Positions 35,701 through 44,902 of a stretch of DNA of 64,000 nucleotides are shown piece by piece. The notes below the pieces were generated by a model. That model had not been told where the DNA came from. It did not search any database and was given only the letters and a program-made list of their open reading frames with translations. The DNA lies in NCBI RefSeq assembly GCF_030408755.1, contig NZ_CP047209.1:2294001-2358000 (forward strand). Direction: 5' to 3'. This DNA is from Corynebacterium felinum. GTDB taxonomy: Bacteria > Actinomycetota > Actinomycetes > Mycobacteriales > Mycobacteriaceae. The first letter of the stretch is position 1. The number at the start of each line of letters is the position of its first letter. Both the position numbers and the translations under genes were made by a program.

Positions 35701-37567
35701 CCCAGATTTTTCATGGGGTGGGTTTGGTGGTGGTGGGTTGGGGTGGTGTGTTTGTGGGGTTGGTTGGTTCACCTTCGCCCTTTGATTCGTGGTTTTTAGG
35801 GCAAGGTGTGCGTCCATAAAGTTGTGTGGGGTTTGGGGGTTGGGGTGTGCCTGCAGTGTGGCTGCCAGATCGCGTGTGTGGGCCTAGGGGTGTTAGGGTT
35901 TTCGTTTCTTCCAGCGTGGCTGTAGAAGGCTCTGGGTGTAGCCAATAAGCGTGACCAGTGTGTGGGTGTGGGGGTTGTGCTGGTCAAGCTGGAGGATGAT
36001 GCGTCTGCTGCTTGTGGTGATTTTTGATGCAACCGCAACAAACCTTACACGGATAGTCTTCGGCACCCATGTCCACCAAGGCTTGCTTGTTTCTTGGTGT
36101 GAATGATCCTTGTGGTGGCAGGCGTCGATGAGTTTCGTCCAGGTAAGAAGTTGGTGGGATAGTGCAACGATCAAACACCAGATTTGGTTCGCCCCGAATT
36201 GTTTAAACGGCAGTTTACTAAGGCCTTGGTCTTTGGTGTCTTTGATGTGTTGTTCACATAAAGACCGATTACGGTAGCAGTAGTCAATGTGTTGAATATT
36301 CCCAATAAGGTTCGTTACGCACAGTTGGGCGCGAACACCATGTTGGTTGAAAAGACTGTGTTGGCACCCTGGGTGGGGTGGTTCGATTCGTGCGATAACA
36401 CGCATATCCTCGGGGTAGTCAGCTAGAAGATTCACCAAAGGTTGGTGCTCATCTATATTTGCGGTGCGCAGTAGTCCGGTGATGTCTTCAAGGAAATGGT
36501 TCTCATCACAAACCAGATCCCCTGAAGCACGCACAATCGGCACCCGAGTATCCCACCGATCACAGTCTTTGCCTGTGTGAGCACTGGTTCCCAAGTGTTG
36601 TGTATCAGCGTTGGTTGTTTGTTGGGATTGAAGGTGATGGTCAAGGGTGATGCGCGCTGTCGGCGGGGCGGAATAACCCAGAACATACCCAAGGTTGTGA
36701 TCGTTGAGGAAACTGATGAATTTCTTTGTCCCACCAGCACTGTCAGCACGGATGACTAATCGTTTGCCCCAGGGTTGACCATCACTGTGATCAGGCAGGG
36801 TGGCAAGAATCTCGTCAACAAGCTGGCAGTGATCACGAATTGTGTTTGCCCCGGCATTTCCTGGTCGAAGCAGGCAGTTAAGAAACTCCCCACCAGGCAG
36901 ACCGATGCTGGTGTAATCAATAAAGGCACATAACGGGTGGAAACCAAAGCCTTTCTTATAGGTAGGCGTCGCGTTTTCCTTATCGGAATGTGCGGTAATC
37001 AACGTGGCATCAATATCGATAACCAGTGGTTGTTCAACTGTTGCCACCCGATGCGGAGCGTGATCACCTAACAAATCCCACACCCTAGTGCGAGCTTGTT
37101 TCGCTGCGTGGATAAACCCTTCTCGCACATGCTCGCTGGTATCTGCATATTCTGTGATCCGCCGCCATGCGGTTGTCACTGACGGTAACGATTTTGATGC
37201 TAACGCGGTTGAAACAGAAGAAAGCAAGGTGATGTCGTGGACATCATCCCCACCAGCAATCAACGATAAAGCCAGATTCACCCACACATCCCCTAACGTG
37301 TGCGTGAGCCCAGAACGCGGCAAAGCGGAATCAAGGCAGTCACTTATTCCCACCAATTCGGCTACGTGAGCAAACGGTAACACCCCCGCACCGGATACAA
37401 GATGAGAACAGCTAGCAACCCGTGGAATGTATGTGGTAGTCTTCACCTTGAAAGTGTTTCTTTCTGCCTAGATTATTGACTTCAAAACATCTCTATTCTA
37501 GCAGGTCAAGAAGCACTTTCTTTACTTTTTGCTCACCTTTTCACCCCACACCCATGAAAAATCCGGG
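35701..37567 (-). mobile_element. IS1380-family insertion sequence, copy 1 (1867 bp)
   Basis: Ends are CCCAGATTTTTCATGGGG (left) and the inverse of CCCGGATTTTTCATGGG (right), giving clear terminal inverted repeats. Flanking tetranucleotides are TTAG (35697-35700) and TTAA (37568-37571), an imperfect target duplication. It contains one intact transposase. A related but diverged element lies at 44903-46756. The right end stops only 14 bp before the yggS start codon. Confidence 0.88.
35893..37446 (-). CDS. IS1380-family transposase (intact)
   Basis: A 517-residue DDE transposase. Expected features are VIDIDATLITAHSDKENATPTYKKGFGFHPLCAF with the first Asp, RLVIRADSAGGTKKF with the second Asp, and EQHIKDTKDQGLSKLPF with the catalytic Glu. 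A basic C-terminus (RWKKRKP) follows. It starts with GTG at 37446. No frame interruption is seen, so this copy may be active and could supply transposase to the damaged second copy. Confidence 0.92.
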   Translation of the reverse strand: MKTTTYIPRVASCSHLVSGAGVLPFAHVAELVGISDCLDSALPRSGLTHTLGDVWVNLALSLIAGGDDVHDITLLSSVSTALASKSLPSVTTAWRRITEYADTSEHVREGFIHAAKQARTRVWDLLGDHAPHRVATVEQPLVIDIDATLITAHSDKENATPTYKKGFGFHPLCAFIDYTSIGLPGGEFLNCLLRPGNAGANTIRDHCQLVDEILATLPDHSDGQPWGKRLVIRADSAGGTKKFISFLNDHNLGYVLGYSAPPTARITLDHHLQSQQTTNADTQHLGTSAHTGKDCDRWDTRVPIVRASGDLVCDENHFLEDITGLLRTANIDEHQPLVNLLADYPEDMRVIARIEPPHPGCQHSLFNQHGVRAQLCVTNLIGNIQHIDYCYRNRSLCEQHIKDTKDQGLSKLPFKQFGANQIWCLIVALSHQLLTWTKLIDACHHKDHSHQETSKPWWTWVPKTIRVRFVAVASKITTSSRRIILQLDQHNPHTHTLVTLIGYTQSLLQPRWKKRKP

Positions 37568-37581
37568 TTAAGCTTGTCGGC

Positions 37582-38319
37582 ATGAGTATCAACGCACCAC
37601 AACACCCGCATACTGTTGCTGATTTTCAGGCTAATGTCACCGCAGTGCGCGAGCGCATTGCCGCGGCAGCCAGCACAGCGGGGCGCGACCCAGACGATAT
37701 TCGACTCATCCCAGTATCCAAATCTTTCCCCGTCGAGGTGGTCAAAGTTGCCGTTGAGGCGGGGTTGACCACACTCGGCGAAAACCGTCCGCTGGAGATG
37801 GCTGAAAAAGCACAGCTTATTGACGGCGTCACCTGGTGCATGTTAGGTCCGGTGCAGCGCAATAAGGCACGCGAAGTAGCGTTATGGGCCACTGAGCTGC
37901 ACTCGTTGGATTCGGTGCGGTTGTGTGAAGCGTTGCAGCGCCGCTTGGAAGCTGCTGATCGCACGCTGGATGTGTTTATTCAGGTGAATACTTCGCGAGA
38001 GGATCACAAAGGTGGTCTTGGTGTTGATCAGGTGGAAGAATTCGCCACCCAGCTGGTGCAGTTCCCGCGGCTTCGCCCGCGTGGCTTGATGACTCTAGCG
38101 GCCTATTCCCCTGAGGAGAAAGTGGTGCGTGCTGCATTCTCGCAGCTGTATCAGTTGCGTGAGCGTCTGCGCCCGCTGCTTCCTGAGACTGTGCAGCTCG
38201 AAGAGTTATCGATGGGCATGTCGAGTGACTTTGAGTGGGCGATTGCTGAAGGTGCGACCACCGTTCGGGTCGGGACAGCTATTTTCGGCCATCGCGCACA
38301 ATCGGTGTACCTGCAATGA
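37582..38319 (+). CDS. yggS: YggS-family pyridoxal-phosphate homeostasis protein
   Basis: A 245-residue PLP-binding TIM-barrel protein that buffers intracellular PLP. The PLP lysine lies in DIRLIPVSKSFPVE; other family features are LGENRP, HSLDSVRLC, FIQVNTSREDHKGG, RGLMTL and LSMGMSSDFEWAI. It starts 14 bp from the inner edge of the IS; no Shine-Dalgarno lies in that space, so the native leader was replaced by IS sequence. The final four bases overlap the start of the AEC carrier gene (ATGA). Confidence 0.93.
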   Translation: MSINAPQHPHTVADFQANVTAVRERIAAAASTAGRDPDDIRLIPVSKSFPVEVVKVAVEAGLTTLGENRPLEMAEKAQLIDGVTWCMLGPVQRNKAREVALWATELHSLDSVRLCEALQRRLEAADRTLDVFIQVNTSREDHKGGLGVDQVEEFATQLVQFPRLRPRGLMTLAAYSPEEKVVRAAFSQLYQLRERLRPLLPETVQLEELSMGMSSDFEWAIAEGATTVRVGTAIFGHRAQSVYLQ

Positions 38320-39226
38320 TCGGGGTTGCTGAAGGTTTTGCCATCATCCTTACAGTCATTGGGGTGGGCTATCTTTTATCGCGGCTGAAGGTGATCGGCA
38401 ACGAAGAGCAACGTTTGGTGCTCAATAAGGTGGCCTTTTACGCCGCCACCCCAGCGTTGATTTTTACTGTTGTATCCCAAGCGACACCGAAAGACCTGTT
38501 GAGCCCAGTGATTGTGGCCTCCACGGTCAGCGCTGTGCTGATTGCCTGTGTTTTCGTGCTGATCTCGCGGTTCTTTTTCCCCACTGATCGCGCATCCACG
38601 GTGATGGGGGCTGCCAGTTGTGGTTATGTCAATTCCAACAATATCGGCCTGCCGGTGGGCATTTATGTGCTGGGTAACGCCGCATATGTTCCACCCTTGC
38701 TGCTGGTGCAGATGGTGTTTTGACACCTATTATTTTGGCGTTGATTTCATCCTCCTCCCGAGTAACCACCGCGATGCGGCAAGCGCTACTCTCCCCCATT
38801 GTTTTCGCCGCGATCGCAGGATTGGTTGTCAGCCTCAACGGGTTGAATGCCCCCGATGCATTAACCGAGCCGTTGAAGATTTTAGGTGGGGCATCAATCC
38901 CGATGATTTTGCTCAGCTTCGGCGCATCCTTGCATGCTGCTCGGCCGCTATCGGATCCCACGTTCCGCGCTGCTGCAGTCACTGCTACTGCTTTGAAAGT
39001 CCTAGGAATGCCCGCTGTTGCGTGTGCGGTGGGCATGCTCATGGGATTTGATGCTGAGAAGCTGTACGCGGTGTGCATTCTTGCGGCGCTGCCGACTGCG
39101 CAGAATATTTACAATTACGCGGCCACATATCGGCGTGGAATGGTCGTTGCCCGCGATACGGTGCTGTTGTCGACATTCTTAGCGCTACCGGCAATGTTGC
39201 TCATCGCGTTTCTGTTTGGGCGCTAA
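38316..39226 (+). pseudogene. Auxin efflux carrier (AEC) family transporter, frameshifted
   Basis: Two frames together make one AEC permease. The first (38316-38723) has IILTVIGVGYLLSRLKVI and SCGYVNSNNIGLPVGIYVLG, and stops at TGA after LLLVQMVF. The second continues LTPIILALISSS to LLIAFLFGR at 39226. The break falls at a TTTT run (38718-38721); one more T would restore a 303-residue protein, normal for the family. It is co-oriented with and overlaps yggS. It could be a true pseudogene, a programmed -1 shift or a sequencing error. Confidence 0.8.
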
Positions 39227-39321
39227 GTTTTCAGTGTTCTATCAGTACTAGTGCTTGCCGCCTGCCAACTGGTGTTTGTGTGCGCCTTGTGCGCGGCTTA
39301 GGGTGCGAATGTAACGATGCT

Positions 39322-39340
39322 GGGTGGGCGTCGATAAGCT
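39322..39340 (-). repeat. Dispersed 17-bp motif, copy 5
   Basis: GGGTGGGCGTCGATAAGCT, between the AEC gene and mycolyltransferase copy 2. Confidence 0.5.
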
Positions 39341-39361
39341 CAAAGGCTAATAAAATGCTCA

Positions 39362-39382
39362 CAGTACTTTCGTAAAGTACTG
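39362..39382. promoter_or_regulatory. Perfect palindrome upstream of mycolyltransferase copy 2
   Basis: CAGTACTTT-CGT-AAAGTACTG, 9-bp arms, 42 bp before the start codon and followed by ATAAAAAAT. It could be an operator, or a terminator for the upstream gene (A/T-run on the 3' side). Confidence 0.5.
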
Positions 39383-39424
39383 ATAAAAAATCTGTGAAGA
39401 ATACTAAGGAGATCGCAGCTTACC

Positions 39425-40672
39425 ATGCTCAGCTCACACACCAGCGTGGCTCTTTTGAGTGCACTTAGCGCAACCGCACTCATCATGGGCACCCCCGCCG
39501 CAGCCCACGCCCACACCCCTCAAGCAGGCGCATCCGCCCAGCTGAGCAGCACCAGCAGCGACACCTTCATGGACACCTACAATCAGCTCGTCGGCCAAGC
39601 CTTCGCCCTGCCCGGTGTTCCTTCACACCTTGAAAATATCTACCGCTTCAAACAAAACTCACCGCTGCTCTCAGGCTTACACGCGCCAGGTTTCTTCGCC
39701 TCCGACGCGTGGTACAGCACCGAAGCACCCCAAGACTACGCCCAGCCACGCTTAGTAAAAATTGAGAAAGACACTGGGTTGCGCGTCGAACGCTGGTTCA
39801 TCGAATCGCCAGCCATGCGCCGCGTGGTGGAAGTGCAAATCATGCGTGCGGTTGACAGCAGCAAACCAGCGCCGATGATCTACCTGTTCGATGGTGCGAC
39901 AGCACCCTCGCGCAACGGCTGGTTGCGCCGCGGCAACATCGAAACCACCTTCGCTAACGAGCAGGTCACCGCCGTAATGCCAACCCAAGCGTCTGGCTCC
40001 TCCTATCTCGACTGGGCGGAAGAAGATGAACTCATTGGTAAGCCCATGTGGGAAACTTTCCTGACCCAGGAGCTGCCGCCGATTCTCGACGATGCTGCTA
40101 ACGGCCTGAATTTTAATGGCAAGCGTTTCATCGGCGGGCTGTCGATGGGTGCTGGCGGCGCTATCCGTTTGGCGAACGCCCACCCTGAGCTTTTCGACGG
40201 CGCCATCGGGCTGTCTGGCTGTTACTCGAACACCACCACTATGGGCCGGTTCATGATCGAGTCGATCGCCAACTCTGTTAATGCTGACCACACTAAGATG
40301 TTCGGCACGTCCGACAATCCTGATCGCCTGCGCACCGATGTTGTGGCTAATCCGGAGGGGCTTCGCAAAATGCCGGTGTACCTGTTCACTGCTGATGGGC
40401 ACGTCACTCCGCGCGATATCGAAAATTACCGCCACCAGTCCGTCAAGGATCTGCCCGGCGCGGTGATTTTGGAGCTTGCCACGGATAAGTGTACTCGTGA
40501 GCTGGATGAGTCTATGAAGGCCCATGGCATGACGCATCAGAAGGTGGTGCTTCAGCATGGTGGTGTGCATGACTGGCCGTATTATGCCGAGCAGTTTCCT
40601 TTTGCGTGGAAGCATGTGTCTGAGCAAGCTGACGCGTGGAATACGAAGGGGCTAGAACCCCTTACGCGATAG
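39425..40672 (+). CDS. Mycolyltransferase (antigen 85-type esterase), copy 2
   Basis: A 415-residue secreted enzyme. The signal peptide MLSSHTSVALLSALSATALI ends near PAAAHA/HTPQ. Nucleophile in IGGLSMGAGGAIR; conserved Cys residues in GLSGCYSNT and ATDKCTRELDESM; His in GGVHDWPYY. AAGGAG lies 14 nt upstream of the ATG. The region between signal and core (residues 35-110) is poorly conserved among the paralogues and may set acceptor choice. Confidence 0.92.
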   Translation: MLSSHTSVALLSALSATALIMGTPAAAHAHTPQAGASAQLSSTSSDTFMDTYNQLVGQAFALPGVPSHLENIYRFKQNSPLLSGLHAPGFFASDAWYSTEAPQDYAQPRLVKIEKDTGLRVERWFIESPAMRRVVEVQIMRAVDSSKPAPMIYLFDGATAPSRNGWLRRGNIETTFANEQVTAVMPTQASGSSYLDWAEEDELIGKPMWETFLTQELPPILDDAANGLNFNGKRFIGGLSMGAGGAIRLANAHPELFDGAIGLSGCYSNTTTMGRFMIESIANSVNADHTKMFGTSDNPDRLRTDVVANPEGLRKMPVYLFTADGHVTPRDIENYRHQSVKDLPGAVILELATDKCTRELDESMKAHGMTHQKVVLQHGGVHDWPYYAEQFPFAWKHVSEQADAWNTKGLEPLTR

Positions 40673-41420
40673 TTTTTTGTAAAGCCGTGCATAGCACCAC
40701 TTTCTGTGGCGCTTTCCGCGGCCTCCCGTATGTTCACAGTGCAGGTGATGGCACAGGTTGGACGTTATCGAATTGTTATTGGCTTCAGTGCTCAAAACTG
40801 CTTCCGTTAAGAATGAGTTTTACTAGCCTTGGAGGGGTTTGTGTGAGTTCTACGAAAGGCAGATTCTATGAGCGTCGCTGTGGCAATGCCCTTAAGTACT
40901 ACGGTTGATCCGGCACTGACTGATAAGGCTATGACACGCAAAGATTGGCCGCTGTCGCTGTGGCGGGCGTGGGGATGCTACCTGCACGAGCACGCCCACT
41001 GTGAGTGAAGGGGGCAAAGAGTGCACGGACAGAATCAAAAGTATATATTTGCGACGATACTCACACTTTTGCCAAAAGTGACTCTTCTCGCACCCTCACA
41101 CACCTCTGCTGTAGCCGACATGCACATTGCGTAAAACACGCCATGAACTGCCAATATTTTGGCAACAACACTAGGAGTGGAACCATCAGCCCGCAGGGTT
41201 GCTCGTGGCATTTGCCCTTGGTGTGGCTGGTGTTGTGCAGGAATTTCCTTGAAGTATCTGATAGCTAACTATGTTCGTGTATTAGTATTATGAGCTTGAT
41301 CTTAAAACAAGGATAGCTTTCGGGTTGCTCCTGCTCAAAGTGGTGCTGCTGTGCTTGTTTTGGTGCAACTTTCCCGTGTTCCCCCTTTAAACCTTTTCAT
41401 TCCACTTTCTTCTTGTAACC
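40673..41420. other. Intergenic region (748 bp) before mycolyltransferase copy 3
   Basis: No convincing gene. A 46-codon ORF at 40868-41008 has AAAGG upstream, but an overlapping frame reads LAAVAVAGVGMLPARARP (about 40938-41000), which looks like a secretion signal out of frame. Another hydrophobic out-of-frame stretch (RIAFGLLLLKVVLLCLFW, 41310-41363) lies just before the next gene. Both could be traces of a decayed secreted-protein gene. Confidence 0.4.
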
Positions 41421-42509
41421 ATGACTGATACTGCAGAAGCCGATAAAGAATACGGCAAGATGATGGCGCGGATCTTCAATTCGAAGATCGCTGACTTCGC
41501 CATTTCCACCTCCATCGCATTGGTGCAAAAGACCCCTGCCGTGTGGCGTCGCATCCCCCCACTGTATGCGGATTTGGTGGGGGATCTCCCAATTCTCCAG
41601 GACTTTGACGCACCACAGCTGATCGACCGGATTCCCGATGAGGATCCTGGGGTGGAGCGTTGGTATGTTGCTTCCCCTGCGATGCGCCGGGTGGTTGAGG
41701 TGCAGGTGATTCCTGCGAAAGATCCGGATATTCCCGCACCGATGTTGTATCTTCTCGACGGCGTTTCGGCGCCCGCGCGTTCCGGCTGGTTGCGTGAGGG
41801 GCAGATTCAGGATTTTGTGGCCAGTAATCATGTGACTGTGGTGTTGCCGACCCAAGCACCGGGTTCCTTGTATGAGGATTGGCTTCGCGACGACCCTAAG
41901 GTTGGCCGCCATAAGTGGGATACGTTCCTCTCCTCCGAGCTGCTTCAGGTGATGGAAGATGCAGCGCATGGTCTGAACTTCAATGGCCGCCGTGTCATTG
42001 GTGGGTTGTCCATGGGTGCTTCCGGTGCGGTGCGTATTGCTGCGAAGCATAATGAGACTTTCCATGGCGTCATTGGCCTGTCTGGCTGCTATTCCACGAC
42101 CTCGATTATGGGGCGGGGTATGACCTTGGCGATTATTCGTTCCGTGGATGCAGATCCGGATAATGTGTGGGGCCCGGGGATTACTCCTGCTGCTTTGGCT
42201 GCCGATGTGGCGGCGAATCCTGAAGGTTTGCGCCATATGCCCATTTATCTTTTCGCCGCCAATGGCCGGATCACTGAGCATGACATCAATATCCATGTGG
42301 GTCAGCCCCGCCATGAGCTTCCCGGCGCGGTGCTGTTAGAAAAGGCTTCGTTTAAATCGACTGTGGAGCTTGTGCGCACGATGGAGCGCATGGGTATGCA
42401 CCATCAGGTTGTTCATTTACAGCGCGGTGGCGTGCATGCGTGGGCTTATTATGGTGAGCAGCTACGCAAGGGCTGGGAGGCTGTCTACCCCGCTGCGGTG
42501 AAACGCTAA
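41421..42509 (+). CDS. Mycolyltransferase-like protein without signal peptide, copy 3
   Basis: A 362-residue antigen 85-type protein beginning MTDTAEADKEYGKMMARIFN, with no signal peptide or membrane segment. The core is complete: VERWYVASPAMRRVVEVQVI, nucleophile in IGGLSMGASGAVR, GLSGCYSTT, and His in GGVHAWAYY (HDW in the others). The Cys found in the four paralogues in the (F/K/A/R)CT-E/K motif is Ser here (FKSTVELVRTM). An in-frame stop lies at 41388-41390, so no upstream extension is possible, and no Shine-Dalgarno is seen. It may be a 5'-truncated gene or a cytoplasmic variant. Confidence 0.8.
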   Translation: MTDTAEADKEYGKMMARIFNSKIADFAISTSIALVQKTPAVWRRIPPLYADLVGDLPILQDFDAPQLIDRIPDEDPGVERWYVASPAMRRVVEVQVIPAKDPDIPAPMLYLLDGVSAPARSGWLREGQIQDFVASNHVTVVLPTQAPGSLYEDWLRDDPKVGRHKWDTFLSSELLQVMEDAAHGLNFNGRRVIGGLSMGASGAVRIAAKHNETFHGVIGLSGCYSTTSIMGRGMTLAIIRSVDADPDNVWGPGITPAALAADVAANPEGLRHMPIYLFAANGRITEHDINIHVGQPRHELPGAVLLEKASFKSTVELVRTMERMGMHHQVVHLQRGGVHAWAYYGEQLRKGWEAVYPAAVKR

Positions 42510-42611
42510 TCTCTTTCCACACACAGTAAGCACACTGACAACAGCTGTGCCCTCTGTTTCGATCAGGCGTCTGTATTCACAACAAGCACAAAGCATCACC
42601 GACGCCAGCCG

Positions 42612-42760
42612 TGGACACAGAGCCAACCCACTAACCCACAATTTATTGGACATTCACCTCACCCCGAAAACCACATTCAGGGCGAAGGTGTACCAACAAA
42701 CCTCACGACCAAGCCACCCCCATTCAACACCACCACAACTAACCCAATGAAAAATTTTGG
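42612..42760. mobile_element. Vestigial IS1380-type element end
   Basis: The segment aligns, with mismatches and small gaps, to the reverse complement of the left ends of the two IS copies: GGGCGAAGGTGTACCAAC, then CACCACAACTAACCCAATG and a decayed inverted repeat CCCAATGAAAAATTTTGG ending at 42760. Only about 150 bp remain; no transposase. It marks an older IS event at the left border of the AT-rich gene. Confidence 0.65.
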
Positions 42761-43094
42761 ATAGGATATAAGTAACTACAACGAACAATATGTTGATGTA
42801 TCACATCTTAATATGTTACGCCCGCGAACAAGAAACAATGTCGCTTATGTCCACCCTCAGCCTGAGGTTGCCTTCAACCACCCCAACTAACTCATATTAA
42901 CAAAACTCAATAAAAGCAAACGTCCCTACGAATCACTTTGTCGGCAACCATAGCAATAATAAAGATCTCAATACTGATCCATCATTTTATTAGACTTTCT
43001 CAATAAACATTCCAATCCTTAAAAAGGTATTCGTAGTTTAATGGGCAACGGCGGGCATTTAATAAAATATTACAAAATGAAAGGTCGAGGAAAT
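42761..43094. other. AT-rich leader (334 bp) of the interrupted membrane-protein gene
   Basis: Strongly AT-rich, with several TATAAT-like sequences (for example ATATGTT and TAAAAT). No ORF. It presumably carries the foreign promoter of the gene that follows. Confidence 0.45.
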
Positions 43095-44902
43095 ATGAGC
43101 AAAAAATCGTACTCGCCGATCACTGTTAATTTTCCTAGCGGAAAAGACGTTTTCCTCGACGACGAGATCCAAAAGATTAAGCACAGACAAAACTTAGTCC
43201 TTTCGTCCCAGTCGATTCACCATGAGACTAACGACGAAGGAGATAACTCGGCACACAGCCAAGACTACGAAGAGTCTTCAAATACAGAGGAACAATCTTA
43301 CCTATTAAAAGGTGCACCAACAGTCAAGGAGGTAAAAAAGTACGGATTGAATTATTATTCTTTATGGAGCAATCGCAGTAAATGGATAATTCGTAAAACC
43401 CAAACCGTACAGCACATTAACCGAGACACTTTCAACTACATCTATTCTTACGATATAGATTTTGACTATGTTATGCAGTTTAGTGGAAAACCCCATGGCA
43501 AACAGGAAGATGTTTGGCTACCATTAGAACCTTTGAAAAAAGGAGAAATTTTATCAATTGGAATCACGGGAGAATGGCAAGGAAAGATAGGCCTTGTAAC
43601 CCGACGAGAAAATACTAGAATTGCGTTGTACATCCTGGTAGGATACCTTCTACATTCTGGCTTTGAATTTGAGTGTATAAAACAGGAAGATATCAATTTG
43701 CTCTACAATCTATTGCTTAATAATAAGGAACACGAAATTATTAAAAATGGTTTGCAAATAGACATTCCGTTTGACTCTGATCGAGGTGGCAAACTTCGTA
43801 ATGCTTTAATTGACAAGCACAAAGAACAAAAGAAAGGTAGCGGATCGAATTGTAACAAACCTTTGTCAGAGTGTTCATCCATTGTAGCTTGCATTGATAA
43901 TAATGATGATTTTTGTGAAAGAGTGATGAACTTTATTTCTTGCTACCCTTTGACCATATGCTTGCCGCAAGATGATAAATCGCCACGACTACATTTGGAC
44001 GTTGATATTTGTAATTCTCAAAATCTAACGTTAAGAAGCAGGATTCGACGATTCTTTGACAATGGATTCCGAATGCCTTCTTTGTACATTCCATTAAATT
44101 CAGTTGGACTTAAAAAGATCGGAGCGACTTGTAAAGTTTTAGCACCGGATGAAGCGCGAATTATCCAACAGGTATTTTCGTCGGATGAAGATTTTCGATT
44201 TAAAAAATCATCGAGCCAAGCATCCATTCACTTTTACTCCCCTTCCGATGTTTATCAAAAAGGAAAGAGTTCATTTAATATTGGCAACCGCACTCCCAGC
44301 GGAGGGGAGGAGTTTATGAAGATCACTATCAACACACGAAGAGGATATTTTGCCTTCCCTTCCTTGATGATCTCGGCTGGTTGCTTTTTTATAACTTCGC
44401 TAATTCTTCTTTTTTTATCGAATTTGCGCAAATCTGGTTCGGATCTTCATCTTGGCGAATTAGTTTCTACCGGCAGTATTATTATTACTATGATCGCATC
44501 AGTTCCTCCACTTACCAGTGGTCTTTGGCTTTTGCGAGGAGAACATGAAATAAACAGTATATCTTTAGGCATTCCTCGACTGTTTTTGTTTGTTAACACC
44601 GCAGCTACCTTTGTTTTTGCTTTATCTATAATTGGTCGCTTTTTTATATGCAAATCTCACGCACCCAATCAATCAATAAACAACTTCACTGAATGGGGAA
44701 CGATTTGGCTTTCGCTTTTTAAAGATAACCAGATCAACGTACTGTATTGGGCTCAGTATCTTTGCTTAATCTACTTTGTTTGGATGATAGTTAGGACTAC
44801 TATACATTCAAGCATTTCCCCCACCTTGTTCCAGTCATTCAATTCCAAAATATGCCAATTTCTAAGACTAAGCGATTTTAATCTAACCAGATCTTTGGCT
44901 AA

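Noticed and set aside
35697..37571. Perfect target duplication for IS copy 1
   Set aside because: Flanks read TTAG and TTAA; one mismatch means the duplication is decayed or the ends recombined, so I do not claim it.
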